From contig NZ_JAUOEO010000001.1 of the NCBI RefSeq assembly GCF_030540825.1, forward strand, positions 4,477,001 to 4,541,000: a stretch of 64,000 nucleotides of DNA, given 5' to 3'. This DNA comes from Flavivirga spongiicola. GTDB taxonomy: Bacteria; Bacteroidota; Bacteroidia; Flavobacteriales; Flavobacteriaceae. The first letter of the stretch is position 1; each line of letters opens with the position of its first letter. Below the pieces are notes generated by a model, which was given only the letters and a program-made list of their open reading frames with translations, was not told where the DNA came from and searched no databases. A program made the position numbers and the translations under genes. Positions 43,601 through 52,333 of this stretch are shown in pieces.

Positions 43601-46097
43601 TGTTTTTGGGCTCACTACTAATGCAACCCACAATTACCCAGTCCCGGGAAATCATACCATTCGAATTAAAGGGCAATTCCCAAGGATCTATTTCAACAAC
43701 TCGGGGGACAAGGACAAGATTATCTCGGTGGACCAATGGGGGACGGGAGTATGGGCCTCTATGGATAATGCTTTTTATGGGTGCGCCAACCTTGCGGGAC
43801 AGGCATCGGATGCCCCGGATCTTTCTAATGTCACTAGTATGATACGTATGTTCTTAGGAGCCACTTCTTTTAATCAGGATATCGGGAATTGGGATGTAAA
43901 TAAGGTAAATAATATGTGGGGTATGTTCCTTAGTGCCACTTCTTTCAATCAGGATATTGGGGATTGGGATACAAGTAGGGTAATTAGTATGGGAAGTATG
44001 TTTCATTCAGCAGCTTCTTTTAATCAGGATATTGGAAATTGGGATGTAAGTAAGGTAACTAATATGTTGGCTATGTTCCTTGGAGCAAATTCTTTTAATC
44101 AAGATATTGGGAATTGGGATACCAGTAATGTGACTAATATGTCGACTATGTTCATTGGAGCAACTTCTTTTAATCAAGATATTGGGGATTGGGATACCAG
44201 TAATGTGACTAATATGGGACATATGTTCCATAATGCCACTTCTTTTAATCAGGATATTGGGGATTGGGATGTAAGCAATGTCACTGATATGAGTAATATG
44301 TTTAATTCTGTTACCCTTTCTACGGCTAATTACGATGCCTTGCTCACGGGCTGGGGCGCTCAAGATTTAAAGGCAAATGTAATATTTGGTGGAGGTAACA
44401 GTACCTTTTGCGATGCAAAACAAGTAAGACAGGATATCATCGACAACAAGAACTGGACTATTACGGACGGTGGGGAAAATTGCCCGCCCGAATCTCATTT
44501 TGTAAGCACATGGACAACAACGGGCTCGAACGAGTCCATTACCGTTCCTGTTGCGCCCGGAACAGCCTATGACTATGACGTAGACTGGGACAACGATGGT
44601 ACCTTTGATGTTTTTGGGCTCACTACTAATGCAACCCACAATTACCCAGTCCCGGGAAATCATACCATTCGAATTAAAGGGCAATTCCCAAGGATCTATT
44701 TCAACAACTCGGGGGACAAGGACAAGATTATCTCGGTGGACCAATGGGGGACGGGAGTATGGGCCTCTATGGATAATGCTTTTTATGGGTGCGCCAACCT
44801 TGCGGGACAGGCATCGGATGCCCCGGATCTTTCTAATGTCACTAGTATGATACGTATGTTCTTAGGAGCCACTTCTTTTAATCAGGATATCGGGAATTGG
44901 GATGTAAATAAGGTAAATAATATGTGGGGTATGTTCCTTAGTGCCACTTCTTTCAATCAGGATATTGGGGATTGGGATACAAGTAGGGTAATTAGTATGG
45001 GAAGTATGTTTCATTCAGCAGCTTCTTTTAATCAGGATATTGGAAATTGGGATGTAAGTAAGGTAACTAATATGTTGGCTATGTTCCTTGGAGCAAATTC
45101 TTTTAATCAAGATATTGGGAATTGGGATACCAGTAATGTGACTAATATGTCGACTATGTTCATTGGAGCAACTTCTTTTAATCAAGATATTGGGGATTGG
45201 GATACCAGTAATGTGACTAATATGGGACATATGTTCCATAATGCCACTTCTTTTAATCAGGATATTGGGGATTGGGATGTAAGCAATGTCACTGATATGA
45301 GTAATATGTTTAATTCTGTTACCCTTTCTACGGCTAATTACGATGCCTTGCTCACGGGCTGGGGCGCTCAAGATTTAAAGGCAAATGTAATATTTGGTGG
45401 AGGTAACAGTACCTTTTGCGATGCAAAACAAGTAAGACAGGATATCATCGACAACAAGAACTGGACTATTACGGACGGTGGGGAAAACTGCCCGCCAGAG
45501 ATTGTGCTTAATGGAAATGCTACAATATCGATAGAACAAGGCACCACTTATACGGAGTCAGGTGCCACGGCAAGTGACGATATCGATGGCGACATCAGTG
45601 CCAACATTGTAATAGATGATAGTGAGGTTAATGTGAATGTGGTAGGTAATTATACAGTACGTTATAATGTTAGTGATGCTGCAGGAAATCCTGCGACAGA
45701 AGTAACTCGAACGATAACTATCACTTCTCCAGATGTTACCGACAAACCAGCTATTAGTTTAAAAGCACCTAACCTGCAAGATATAGAAGTAATACAAGAG
45801 GTAGGGTTTAATGACCCGGAAGAGCTTGAGCTTGGTATAAATGAGCTTTCATTATACCCTAACCCAGTTTCTGTAATCGATACAGATATTTATTTTACTA
45901 TGCCAAGTAACGTACAGCAATTATCGGTAACTATATATGATGTTACAGGTAAACGTGTTGCAAACTACGGAGACCTACCTGTAAAAAAAGGGACGAATAG
46001 TATAAGTAAACCTCAGGTGGATGAAGGTTTGTATTTTTTTAAATTTTCATTTAATAACGGAAAACAATACATAACAAAAGGTTTAATTATTCAATAA
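37608..46097 (+). CDS. Giant secreted repeat protein (2829 aa): propeller-like, BspA/DUF285 repeats, T9SS type A
   Basis: The signal peptide is cleaved near VQAQKK (about residue 25). Residues about 35-310 and 425-690 hold two sets of propeller-like repeats of the pattern [12 protein letters not shown]…DxIxxYxLSTPYD, each followed by a segment (NLPSGLxPxLTLN…ATDHQSIN). Residues about 803-2634 are six large blocks. Each has a PKD/Ig-like part (TWTTTxSNESITxPVAPG…[14 protein letters not shown]) followed by BspA/DUF285 leucine-rich-like repeats ([21 protein letters not shown]). Residues about 2635-2705 form a DUF5011/HYR-like Ig domain ([18 protein letters not shown]), and about 2745-2829 a T9SS type A domain ([18 protein letters not shown]). 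It is a surface or released adhesin-like protein. Some blocks are nearly identical at the DNA level. Confidence 0.9.
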   Translation: MNKFLLLKTTVLFSLYIFNNWHVQAQKKLHYSPPKAYDVSTAKYTTVFSITAQETDVQGMRFNSDGTKLYVIGTVGDAIDEYTLSTPYSLSGGVSHIGVYPLSGVVFPTGMVFNASGTKLYVIDNGGAQTDVTDKIVQYTLGTAYDLSTISTTTVTLGTSGVDNSGHGIAISPDDTKLYLVGNQNNKIFQYDLSAPDVLTGATTVKNLSITDSFPTGMAFNDDGTKLYVSATYTDKINQYDLSTPYDVSTGVKIRNIDIKGKDNAPRGVALSQDGSKFFFLGNQHNQVYEYTLGDRFYRESLVNDGGLDNTSPLSIRISGDTFADSNNNNLLEVGTEVTIGNLPSGLIPILTLNAGKTEAVLSFGGKAIDHQSINDISSLTFTFTNAAFTSGNASNVENSGSITPYNSGIGVNFKDNNRSLSYYPPKSYNLSIEGYLRDFEVGGQDNTPWDITFNLDGTKMFVLGTQKNSIYQYNLTTAYDISTASFTTDFSTNNKEVSPSGLAFNDDGSKMYVIGYYGDDINHYDLSIPFDLSGTITYRNSYSVKDKETAPTDLSFNNDGTKLYVVGNTGADITEYTLSIPYDLSTMSFQDEFPISGEGYPTDMAFNYNGTKLYVLGTLTDKIYQYDLPTPYDVSTGTNRIEVSVITRDNAPRGIVFSQDGSKLFFVGQQHDKIYEYKIGEENYKESTANDGSIDNSDPLVIALRGDTFKNTASLTYGTDFTIGNLPSGLNPVLTLNAERTEGVLTFNGTATDHQSINNISSLTFSFTDGAFIGGAASLISNSGKDSPYSSAVGIEFSNSPFVSTWTTTVSNESITIPVAPGAAYDYDVDWDNDGTFDALGLTAGATHSYPVAGNHTIRIRGQFPRVYFNNSGDKDKIISVDQWGTGAWASMEGAFYGCSNLAGQASDVPDLSNVTSMVYMFRAATSFNHDIGNWDVSNVTDMSGMFISATSFDQDIGNWDVSNVTYMSSMFSSAPSFDQDIGNWNVSNVTDMSDMFYLPSFMNGGLSTANYDALLTGWGALDLKPNVVFGANKSRFCRAKQIRLDIINTKNWTITDGGENCPPEAPFVSTWTTTVSNESITIPVAPGAAYDYDVDWDNDGTFDALGLTAGATHSYPVAGNHTIRIRGQFPRVYFNNSGDKDKIISVDQWGTGVWSSMEGAFYGCSNLAGQASDVPDLSNVTSMVYMFRAATSFNHDIGNWDVSNVTDMSGMFISATSFDQDIGNWDVSNVTYMSSMFSSAPSFDQDIGNWNVSNVTDMSDMFYLPSFMNGGLSTANYDALLTGWGALDLKPNVVFGANKSRFCRAKQIRLDIINTKNWTITDGGENCPPEAPFVSTWTTTVSNESITIPVAPGAAYDYDVDWDNDGTFDALGLTAGATHSYPVAGNHTIRIRGQFPRVYFNNSGDKDKIISVDQWGTGAWASMEGAFYGCSNLAGQASDVPDLSNVTSMVYMFRAATSFNHDIGNWDVSNVTDMSGMFISATSFDQDIGNWDVSNVTYMSSMFSSAPSFDQDIGNWNVSNVTDMSDMFYLPSFMNGGLSTANYDALLTGWGALDLKPNVVFGANKSRFCRAKQIRLDIINTKNWTITDGGENCPPEAPFVSTWTTTVSNESITIPVAPGAAYDYDVDWDNDGTFDALGLTAGATHSYPVAGNHTIRIRGQFPRVYFNNSGDKDKIISVDQWGTGAWTSMESAFYGCANLAGQASDAPDLSNVTDMAYMFRGATSFNQDIGNWDVSNVTTMSVMFYNATSFNQDIGDWDVSKVTTMSYMFNGATSFNQDIGDWDVSKVNNMSVMFKGATSFNQDIGNWDTSNVTGMAYMFSSAFSFNQDIGNWNTSNVTGMAHMFAVATSFNQDIGNWNVSKVTDMAAMFIAATSFNQDLGNWDVSKVTDMDGMFNSVTLSMANYDALLTGWGTLDLKTNVIFDGGNSTFCSAKQVRQDITDNKNWTITDGGENCPPESHFVSTWTTTGSNESITVPVAPGTAYDYDVDWDNDGTFDVFGLTTNATHNYPVPGNHTIRIKGQFPRIYFNNSGDKDKIISVDQWGTGVWASMDNAFYGCANLAGQASDAPDLSNVTSMIRMFLGATSFNQDIGNWDVNKVNNMWGMFLSATSFNQDIGDWDTSRVISMGSMFHSAASFNQDIGNWDVSKVTNMLAMFLGANSFNQDIGNWDTSNVTNMSTMFIGATSFNQDIGDWDTSNVTNMGHMFHNATSFNQDIGDWDVSNVTDMSNMFNSVTLSTANYDALLTGWGAQDLKANVIFGGGNSTFCDAKQVRQDIIDNKNWTITDGGENCPPESHFVSTWTTTGSNESITVPVAPGTAYDYDVDWDNDGTFDVFGLTTNATHNYPVPGNHTIRIKGQFPRIYFNNSGDKDKIISVDQWGTGVWASMDNAFYGCANLAGQASDAPDLSNVTSMIRMFLGATSFNQDIGNWDVNKVNNMWGMFLSATSFNQDIGDWDTSRVISMGSMFHSAASFNQDIGNWDVSKVTNMLAMFLGANSFNQDIGNWDTSNVTNMSTMFIGATSFNQDIGDWDTSNVTNMGHMFHNATSFNQDIGDWDVSNVTDMSNMFNSVTLSTANYDALLTGWGAQDLKANVIFGGGNSTFCDAKQVRQDIIDNKNWTITDGGENCPPEIVLNGNATISIEQGTTYTESGATASDDIDGDISANIVIDDSEVNVNVVGNYTVRYNVSDAAGNPATEVTRTITITSPDVTDKPAISLKAPNLQDIEVIQEVGFNDPEELELGINELSLYPNPVSVIDTDIYFTMPSNVQQLSVTIYDVTGKRVANYGDLPVKKGTNSISKPQVDEGLYFFKFSFNNGKQYITKGLIIQ
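40017..42410 (+). repeat. Three nearly identical 798-bp in-frame repeats in the giant gene
   Basis: Units start at 40017, 40815 and 41613 (266 codons each). Units one and three look identical; unit two differs at a handful of bases near 41050-41080. A fourth, longer unit (42411-43493, 1083 bp) shares the first third and then diverges. The units are clearly richer in G and C than the flanking genes and use codons unlike them (many GCC, CGG, GGG, AAC). Confidence 0.95.
43494..45509 (+). repeat. Two nearly identical 1008-bp in-frame repeats in the giant gene
   Basis: Units start at 43494 and 44502 (336 codons each) and are the same almost base for base, including silent sites. Each has the PKD-like part of the 798-bp family with changed codons, then seven BspA-type repeats. 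Such identity means recent duplication or ongoing gene conversion. Confidence 0.95.
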
Positions 46098-46139
46098 TAA
46101 CCAGAGCACTGACCAGTATGACAAGAAAATAAGTTTAGT

Positions 46140-46410
46140 TTAATCTAAAAATTCTCCGACCCTTGGGTCGGGCCTGCCTGCTGGCAAAGGTAGGGTTTCC
46201 TATTAACCTCTCCCTTGGAGAGGTCAGAATTGCTTTTTTGACAATTCTGGGTGAGGTAAAATACAGAATTTCGATTTTTGACCTTGAGATCAAAACCTTG
46301 TGGACAAATTGATTGGGTATGAAACCAGCGAAATACCCCTGTGAATCTGCCCTGAGGGTAGTTGGTTTCAAAAAATTCTTTAATAAAGAATTTTTTGAAA
46401 CCAACTACCC
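46140..46410 (-). repeat. Dispersed hairpin repeat, copy G (inverted), ending in a 55-bp palindrome
   Basis: Read on the minus strand it carries all blocks: AAAGAATTTTTTGAAACC, GGTATTTCGCTGGTTTCATA, TTTTGATCTCAAGGTCAAAA, AGAATTG-TCAAAAAAG-CAATTCT, ACCTCTCC…GGAGAGGT, the CCTGCC stem and the tail GGAGAATTTTTAGATTAAA. It starts 43 bp after the stop of the giant gene, with its 3' tail toward it. At 46356-46410 the 5' end meets an inverted 5' stub of a second copy; arms of 27 bp pair perfectly around one central base. Confidence 0.9.
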
Positions 46411-46469
46411 CTACTTTGCCAGTAGCTAGTGTACCCACAAAAATTAATGCATGGACATACTTAAAAATA

Positions 46470-46645
46470 ATACTATATAAAAGGTATATACGAATTTTCC
46501 TGTCTGTTAGCGGATTTTAAACCTGACTGTATGGGCTTGAGACAGACTGAAAGTCTAATTCGTATTTATGTCGGGCATAGAAATCTCGACCTTATTGAGA
46601 TTCTATTCGTGCAAATTTGTGCTATTCGTAGCTTAATTATCGTTT
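46470..46645. repeat. Diverged sequence related to the MITE family
   Basis: Blocks shared with the 206-208 bp elements are ATACGAATT, an inverted AGCCCATACAG/CTGTATGGGCT stretch, ATTCGTATTTATGT, and AATTTGTGCTATTCGTAGCTTAATT. Order and orientation are mixed and no terminal inverted repeat or duplication is visible, so this is at best an old, rearranged relative. Confidence 0.35.
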
Positions 46646-46657
46646 AATACTTTGAGT

Positions 46658-46714
46658 TTAATTAGCAGTCGAAATCTTAAATGGTTTAGCTTTCTTCTTC
46701 TTTTTATTATTCAT
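46658..46714 (-). other. 18-codon Lys-rich micro-ORF in the first 86-bp repeat
   Basis: Minus-strand ATG at 46714 gives MNNKKKKKAKPFKISTAN and a stop. A second copy of the same start region (in 47006-47091) reads NNKRKRKAKLFNI but with ATA at the start position. Whether it is translated is unknown. Confidence 0.25.
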
Positions 46715-46762
46715 AACTACAGTTATTACCTAATTATTATCACTTATTGTTTTTGATATTGT
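46677..46762. repeat. 86-bp direct repeat, copy 1
   Basis: From TTAAATGGTTTAGCTTTC to TTTTTGATATTGT. It is the same length as, and about 90% identical to, 47006-47091. Each copy is followed on the plus strand within about 100-115 bp by a strong hairpin (46874-46900 and 47189-47218), giving a repeated 'block plus hairpin' unit. Confidence 0.7.
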
Positions 46763-46839
46763 TTCTTTATATACTTATTTATTTTAGCACTTTCATCCTT
46801 CTTGAACTGAGGAATTAATTTCATGAAAGTTATTTTTTA

Positions 46840-47049
46840 TTAATCTAAAAGGATGGATATTATAGTTAAGGGGAAAGATGAGCCAGATTGGCTCATCTTT
46901 ATTTTACATTCCAAATCTTCTGCAACTTTATCTATGCCATAAGACGCTCCGCATCCACTTGTTAATAGTCGAGAATTAATAATATTTTGCGTCTTCATAT
47001 AAATGTTAAATAGTTTAGCTTTCCTCTTCCTTTTATTATTTATAACCAC
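46840..47049 (-). other. Possible small protein (69 codons, GTG start or shorter)
   Basis: An open frame from GTG 47049 begins VINNKRKRKAKLFNIYMKTQ and includes NSRLLTSGCGASYGIDKVAE. The segment after the internal Met has mixed composition with two Cys, unlike random AT-rich translation. It overlaps the hairpin at 46874-46900, which encodes part of its C-terminus, so coding is doubtful. No family is recognised. Confidence 0.25.
46874..46900. terminator. Strong hairpin (12-bp stem)
   Basis: AAAGATGAGCCA and TGGCTCATCTTT pair perfectly around GAT, with T-rich sequence after it on the plus strand. It is a typical intrinsic terminator shape, yet it stands about 780 bp after the nearest plus-strand gene end, so it may terminate an unrecognised small RNA. 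Confidence 0.65.
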
Positions 47050-47091
47050 AGTTATTGCTTAATTATTATCACTTATTGTTTTTGATATTGT
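47006..47091. repeat. 86-bp direct repeat, copy 2
   Basis: From TTAAATAGTTTAGCTTTC to TTTTTGATATTGT; see copy 1 at 46677-46762. Confidence 0.7.
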
Positions 47092-47188
47092 ATTGTTTAT
47101 TCTGTTAGTTATTTTTAAAATGGTTAGGATCTGTACATTTTAGTTGTTTGTAGGTATTCAACTGTGTACAGGTATAGATTATATTTGG

Positions 47189-47218
47189 AATAAAGACGAA
47201 CTTAGGTTCGTCTTTATT
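47189..47218. terminator. Strong hairpin (13-bp stem)
   Basis: AATAAAGACGAAC and GTTCGTCTTTATT pair perfectly around TTAG. It is of the same class as the hairpin at 46874-46900 and lies at a similar distance after the second 86-bp repeat. Confidence 0.65.
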
Positions 47219-47905
47219 ATTACTCTTTATATGATTAAACTGACCAATACTTGTGTTATTAATTTCTTATGTGACTGATTACTCTAATTTTAGATTAATT
47301 ATATTTTCGCATCTTACAACTCCTCCTGATTATATAATTAATAGGTTTTTAACTTTAAAACTTATTATTGAAACTCTTACAATAATTAACACTACTGAAA
47401 AGAAAAAAGTTAAAATGGTTATATGGATGGTTTGTTCACATTACGTATACATAAGCACTTTTATCATCATTTACACTGCTCACTTTACCCCCCTATCTAG
47501 TAAAGACACTCTTAAGCCCTATAAGCAGGCTTTTTAACAGTAAAAAGTTTATCATCGTAAATATTATTTAATAAATGTTGGTATCTATTGATTTTGCACT
47601 TTTCTTAAAATCTGTATCTACTTACTACCGCATCAAATATGGTACAAAAACATACAAAAACAACACCAATCATATGGACAGAAATCCAAATAATAATCTC
47701 GGATACATAAAGTAACTCAGCTGTAGTAATAAGCTTTTTTTAATAAAAATGATACAAATTTGGTACAATTAGAATCCAAAACAATTAAACAAGAACAGAT
47801 TAAAAACAAGATTTGTTTGCCTTTATTAACATGAATGCACAAACTATATCTTTGAAATGAGAACAGTCTATTGATTTATTTTCAACTATAATATTTATGT
47901 TTAAT
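47219..47905. other. Gene-free stretch downstream of the galactan locus
   Basis: No supported gene. A plus-strand frame at 47253-47537 is AT-driven and lacks any family signal. No clear terminator for the minus-strand GH53 gene was found close to its stop. Confidence 0.45.
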
Positions 47906-48982
47906 TTAATCTCTTGTATATTTATCAAAAACATTAATCACAGGCATTATGTTTCCCTCTGGGTCAAAAAATGTTCTCGATTCAAAACCTCTATTTGGTG
48001 CTGCAGGTTCCCACCAAAACACACCTTTCCCTCTGCCATTTGGAACATTTAAAATGATATCATTTACTGCTTCCAAAAATGCTTTTTGACCTTCAGGCGA
48101 TTCAGAAAAAGGAGCATTTTTATTTATATATTCTTTAGGCCTGTAGTTATATGCTGCCTCTACAACAATGACATCTTTATCATATTCGTTTGAAGCAAAA
48201 TGTAAACATTCTCGCAAGTCTAATAAGCTACCATGCCACCATGGATAATAGGACTGTCCAATAACATCATATTCAATACTATAGTCTTTAATCTTATCGT
48301 AAAAGTATTTTGTAAAAGCTTTATCTCCACCTTTATCAATATGAATCATAATTTTTGGGCAAGGGTTGTTGCCACAACTGGCCTTAACACCATTTATACC
48401 AGCTTGCAATAAAGCTGCAAAATTATTCCAATTATCTGGCAACTTCCCAGTAGGCCATAGCATCCCATTACTAATTTCATTTCCTACCTGTACCATGTCT
48501 GGATATACATTTTCTTTCCTGAATTCAACCATTGTAGAACGCGTATATTCATAAATTATTTGTTCTAATTCGGCAGGTGATTTTCCTTCCCATGCTTTTG
48601 GCAAAAATTGTTTCCCAGGATCTGCCCAGGTATCAGAATAATGATAGTCCAATAAAAATTTAAAGCCTTTACTTTTTGCTTCTTTTGCCAAAGCAATAGT
48701 ATACTCTAGATTATTGGGTAGTTTATATGTCTCATCTAATTCCGGACTATGAAATAATCTTAAACGGATCCAATTATACCCGTGATCTTTGAATATTTCA
48801 ATACATTGCTTTGGTTTTCCATTTTCTTTAAAAACGAATCCTTCATCTTCAGCATCTTTCACAAAAGACAAGTCAGCTCCTATAGCATAGTTTTGAGCAT
48901 ATGACGATTGAATTAACGCTAGAAAAAAAATAATTCTAAGAGCACTATTTTTTATAGTTAGATAACTTACTGATTTAATCAT
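47906..48982 (-). CDS. GH53 endo-beta-1,4-galactanase (periplasmic/secreted)
   Basis: The 358-residue enzyme has a signal peptide cleaved near YAQNY (about residue 30) and no lipobox. GH53 landmarks are GADLSFV at the start, LLDYHYSDTWADPGKQ (110-125), the acid/base E169 in MVQVGNEISNGMLWP, and the nucleophile E275 in IVVEAAYNY. It hydrolyses internal beta-1,4-galactosidic bonds of pectic galactan and type I arabinogalactan. The start overlaps the GH2 stop by 4 bp, so the two are translated together. The lack of a lipobox suggests a periplasmic role on imported oligosaccharides, complementing the surface lipoprotein GH53 at 52334-54784. Confidence 0.93.
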   Translation of the reverse strand: MIKSVSYLTIKNSALRIIFFLALIQSSYAQNYAIGADLSFVKDAEDEGFVFKENGKPKQCIEIFKDHGYNWIRLRLFHSPELDETYKLPNNLEYTIALAKEAKSKGFKFLLDYHYSDTWADPGKQFLPKAWEGKSPAELEQIIYEYTRSTMVEFRKENVYPDMVQVGNEISNGMLWPTGKLPDNWNNFAALLQAGINGVKASCGNNPCPKIMIHIDKGGDKAFTKYFYDKIKDYSIEYDVIGQSYYPWWHGSLLDLRECLHFASNEYDKDVIVVEAAYNYRPKEYINKNAPFSESPEGQKAFLEAVNDIILNVPNGRGKGVFWWEPAAPNRGFESRTFFDPEGNIMPVINVFDKYTRD

Positions 48983-51357
48983 TTTTTTATTTTTATTATT
49001 ATACTATCTATCTTCAATTCTTTAGAAAAGGCCGTTATTTTTATAGCCTCTGACGTACTTCCAACCATTAATAAAATGCTTGCTATACCTGCTTCAGAAA
49101 CAACAGGGTTATCCCCTATTAGCTTTGCATTTCCTTCAACTTCGAAGGTGATTTTGTTTTTTGCTGAAGGTACATAATTTCCATTTTTGTCAACTATTTT
49201 CGCATATACAAAAGCTACGTCATTGTTATTGGCTTGCAGTGGTTTATTAGATTCATCAAAGCTAATTTCTATCTTAGAAGGTTTTCCTGGTGTAACTCTA
49301 GAGGATTCAGTAATTAGCTGCCCGTTTACATACCCTTTAGCTGTTAGTGTGCCTCTTTCATATTTTACATCTTTAAAGGTGAAAGGAGGGTGCTTTAAAT
49401 TAGTCGAATTTCTATCAGTATCTGGCAGTTGCTTGCCTACCAGTTTATTATTCAACCAAAGTTCAATTTCATCACAATTACTATAGATTTTTACATTATT
49501 ATAGTTGGGGTCATTCCAATAATTTGCAATAAATAATACTGGGTTTTCAATATTTAGTGCTTGCTGACTACTATAAAAGTAATAGGCAAATTTTGGTAAT
49601 CTAAAAATATCCATTACGCCTGAACTTTCAATGTCTGGCGCATAGCCTCTATTATAATCAAACATTAACCAATTAGCATCTCCTGCTGCCAAATTATATA
49701 AATTATCGTTATGAGATTCCTGATAATTAAGTGCTTGTTGTCCTAACCGTTTTTGGCTATCTCCTCTTAACTGTCGTGAGGTACGCTCTTCTTCCTTTAA
49801 GTTCTTATATTCGGCCTGATTAAATCCGGCATTTTGTGCATAATATTCCCAATCTCCATATTCCGCAATAAATAATGGCTTATCTTCTGAGTATTCTTTC
49901 CAATATTGTGGTGCTTTAGCGTGTTGCCTTGCAGGGATGAACACGTCGTATGCATAATCCATCCAACCACAGGTATATACTTGTTCCCCCGGAAGTTCTT
50001 CATGAACAATAGCATGGGCTTTATCCATAAAGACTTTGGTCATTCCAGACTCATTTAAAGAAGCTTCCCAAAGTATTACTGAGGGATGGTTTCGATCCCG
50101 GCGAACCAATTGACGGATGTCTTCATAACAATTTTCCTGAAAAGGTTGATCACCAAAAAATTGCCAACCAGATATGGCATCCATTAGTAAAAGCCCTAAT
50201 TCATCACAGGCATTCATAAATGATTCTGATTGAGGGTAATGTGATAATCGTACAAAATTAAAGCCAGCTTGTTTTATTTTATAAGCATCTCTGTATTGCG
50301 CATTATCCGATAAAGCATAACCAATATATGGGTATTCTTGATGTCTGTTGGTGCCTCTTAAATTGTATTTTTCTCCGTTTAAGTAAAAGCCGTTTTTATC
50401 AAATTTTATAGAACGAATTCCAAAAGCGGTTTCCGCTTCATCTATAATAGAATTATTTTTTATTAATTCTACTTTTACAGTATATAAATTGGGGGATTCT
50501 GGCGACCATAAATTGGGTTTTTCTACATTTATTTCTTTATTGAAGGAGACCGTATTTAAAGAAGTAACTTTTTTTTGTTGACTTAAAGATGATGCTATTA
50601 GTGTTTTTGAAGCATCATAGATTGAAATGTTTACGCCTATTGAAGTTTCTGACTTTGATTCATTTATAACATCTGTTTGTACTTTAAGAAGCGCTTTTTC
50701 TTTGTTAGATTTTAAAGTTTGAACAAAAATACCACCTCCAGCAACTATGTTAGTTTGGATGGGGTTTGTTATGTGAATCTTATCTTTTATTATCAGCTTA
50801 ACGTTACGATAGATGCCACTATACCAATTAAAATCTAGTCCTGCCATAGGCTTTCCTGGTGGTACCTGCGGATTATCTTCATTATTTAATCTAATGGCTA
50901 TGACATTTTCTTTATCAAAATAAATCTTGTCTGAAAGATTAACATAAAAAGGTAAATACCCGCCCTTATGGTGGAAGATCTTTTTTCCATTTAGCCAAAT
51001 GTCTGCTATCTGCATAGCGCCTTCAAAATACAAGGCTATGTGTTTTCCTTTGTTTTCTGGCTGTATTTTAAACGTCTTTCTGTACCAACAGTTCCCTTGC
51101 CACTGCTGTTCGGTTATTATTAAAGGTTCTATATTGGCTGTATGAGGTAGTGATACATTTTGCCATTTGATGCTATCTATTTGGCTTGTATAAAATTTAG
51201 TATCGACGATAGTTTTTTGTTTAGTAAACTCCCAATCTTGATTGAAACTTATTGTTAACCTCTTAAAATAAAAATCCTTTTTAGAACAGCATAAAAACAA
51301 CATTGCTCCAAGAAATAAAAGGGTTTTAAAATATGGCTTATGGTTAAAACGATTCAT
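48979..51357 (-). CDS. GH2 beta-galactosidase, lipoprotein
   Basis: The 792-residue protein has a lipoprotein signal (LFLGAMLFLCCSKKDF, Cys about 23-24). GH2 domains are in order: jelly-roll sugar-binding domain (about 40-190), Ig-like domain (about 195-315), TIM barrel (about 318-600) and a C-terminal Ig-like/DUF4982-type region (about 605-792). The barrel starts with FYLNGEKYNLRGTNRHQEYP. The acid/base is E436 in LWEASLNES and the nucleophile E499 in PLFIAEYGDW. The linkage to two GH53 genes supports a beta-galactosidase releasing galactose from galacto-oligosaccharides. It sits between the T9SS protein gene (48 bp upstream) and GH53 (4-bp overlap). Confidence 0.9.
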   Translation of the reverse strand: MNRFNHKPYFKTLLFLGAMLFLCCSKKDFYFKRLTISFNQDWEFTKQKTIVDTKFYTSQIDSIKWQNVSLPHTANIEPLIITEQQWQGNCWYRKTFKIQPENKGKHIALYFEGAMQIADIWLNGKKIFHHKGGYLPFYVNLSDKIYFDKENVIAIRLNNEDNPQVPPGKPMAGLDFNWYSGIYRNVKLIIKDKIHITNPIQTNIVAGGGIFVQTLKSNKEKALLKVQTDVINESKSETSIGVNISIYDASKTLIASSLSQQKKVTSLNTVSFNKEINVEKPNLWSPESPNLYTVKVELIKNNSIIDEAETAFGIRSIKFDKNGFYLNGEKYNLRGTNRHQEYPYIGYALSDNAQYRDAYKIKQAGFNFVRLSHYPQSESFMNACDELGLLLMDAISGWQFFGDQPFQENCYEDIRQLVRRDRNHPSVILWEASLNESGMTKVFMDKAHAIVHEELPGEQVYTCGWMDYAYDVFIPARQHAKAPQYWKEYSEDKPLFIAEYGDWEYYAQNAGFNQAEYKNLKEEERTSRQLRGDSQKRLGQQALNYQESHNDNLYNLAAGDANWLMFDYNRGYAPDIESSGVMDIFRLPKFAYYFYSSQQALNIENPVLFIANYWNDPNYNNVKIYSNCDEIELWLNNKLVGKQLPDTDRNSTNLKHPPFTFKDVKYERGTLTAKGYVNGQLITESSRVTPGKPSKIEISFDESNKPLQANNNDVAFVYAKIVDKNGNYVPSAKNKITFEVEGNAKLIGDNPVVSEAGIASILLMVGSTSEAIKITAFSKELKIDSIIIKIKK

Positions 51358-51405
51358 TTTTATTTAAATTTTAAGCTATTATTTTAATAAATACCTATTT
51401 TTTAA

Positions 51406-52074
51406 TTAAAGTTTAACGAACTTCGTTTGCTTTACTTTGATTCCTGAATTAACAGATAAAATATACATCCCTGAGGGTAAATTTGATACATCTATTGAAT
51501 TGGTGTTCGCTTTGTAAATAGAATAAACAGACTCCCCTAAGAGGTTAATTAATGTTATAGTTTCTATTTTATCATTTGATTTTTGAATCGTGATATGCTT
51601 TGTAGCAGGATTAGGATAAACTCTTAATTGATTTATTTGATTCTCTTTTACGCTTAAAGTGCCTTCTGCTACTAAAGTCATAGCTGGATAATCTCCTGCC
51701 AGCCATCCTGCCCAACCTTCTGCATTAAGTTCAACTTTTAATTCATAGTATTGCCCCCCGGTTAAATCTGCACTAGGTGTAGTGCTCGAAGGGATAGTAA
51801 TAACTGATGATGTAGCTACGTCAGTTCCACTAGTACCGACAGGATTAACAAATGCTTCTACTATAGTCGCAGCCCAGTTTCCATCAGAATTTTTTAATTC
51901 TAACGCTATATAAATAATATCGTTAACATTTGTTGTTGAGTATTCTATATTAACTATAAAATCGCTGTTTACTTCTGCTGGATTGGTATTTAGGGATGTA
52001 ACTGCTACTGATTGAGCCATCAAACTGCTTATTGATATTATACTCAATGTTAAGGCTAGTAATGTTTTTTTCAT
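51406..52074 (-). CDS. T9SS type A surface protein of the galactan locus
   Basis: The 222-residue protein has a signal peptide (cleavage near LMAQSV, about residue 21). One Ig-like/beta-sandwich domain (about 21-135) carries aromatic residues such as WAATI, YYELKV and GWAGWLAGDYP that could bind sugar. A T9SS type A sorting domain (LRVYPNPATKHITIQ…SGMYILSVNS…KFVKL) forms the C-terminus. No catalytic motif is seen. It is encoded between the GH53-SusE/F fusion and GH2, so it may be a surface glycan-binding protein exported by T9SS. A hairpin lies before the gene. Confidence 0.75.
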   Translation of the reverse strand: MKKTLLALTLSIISISSLMAQSVAVTSLNTNPAEVNSDFIVNIEYSTTNVNDIIYIALELKNSDGNWAATIVEAFVNPVGTSGTDVATSSVITIPSSTTPSADLTGGQYYELKVELNAEGWAGWLAGDYPAMTLVAEGTLSVKENQINQLRVYPNPATKHITIQKSNDKIETITLINLLGESVYSIYKANTNSIDVSNLPSGMYILSVNSGIKVKQTKFVKL

Positions 52075-52270
52075 GATTTAAATTTTTAGTGTTAATTATT
52101 ATTTAGTTCAGCTATTCTTCATTTTAAGAAACATGGAGGTTATTTATTTTACATATACTATATGCTAAGCCCTTATTTTTTTTACCATACGGTTTGTAAT
52201 GGATTGGTTTTAAACTCTGAAATTCTCTCAAGGGAAGCTTTTATAAGCGCTAAAATTGTTTTAGCTGGTA

Positions 52271-52306
52271 TTATTAGAAAGAGCTATTAAAAGCCCTTTC
52301 TAATAA
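52271..52306 (-). terminator. Hairpin after the GH53-SusE/F gene (terminator or attenuator)
   Basis: TTATTAGAAAG and CTTTCTAATAA pair perfectly, with inner GC pairs offset by bulges, around TATTAAAA. It begins 28 bp past the stop of the upstream gene in a 259-bp gap. It probably reduces transcription into the three distal genes, a common way to keep SusC/SusD expression higher than that of enzymes. Confidence 0.6.
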
Positions 52307-52333
52307 ATGCAATCAATCACTTCAGTATTTAAT

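Noticed and set aside
39283..45371. Many open frames on both strands inside the giant repeat gene
   Set aside because: They recur at the same offset in each repeat unit and are frame shadows of the repeat. None has a start site, signal or family match.
46135..46438. Overlapping minus-strand open frames after the giant gene, and similar frames at 33262-33507 and 36265-36528
   Set aside because: They translate the dispersed hairpin repeat (or the repeat plus a symporter fragment). The frame is not kept between copies, while the stems are, so the repeat is not coding.
47253..47537. Plus-strand 94-codon open frame
   Set aside because: Composition is random AT-rich, with no ribosome-binding context, homologue-like motif or neighbours in an operon.
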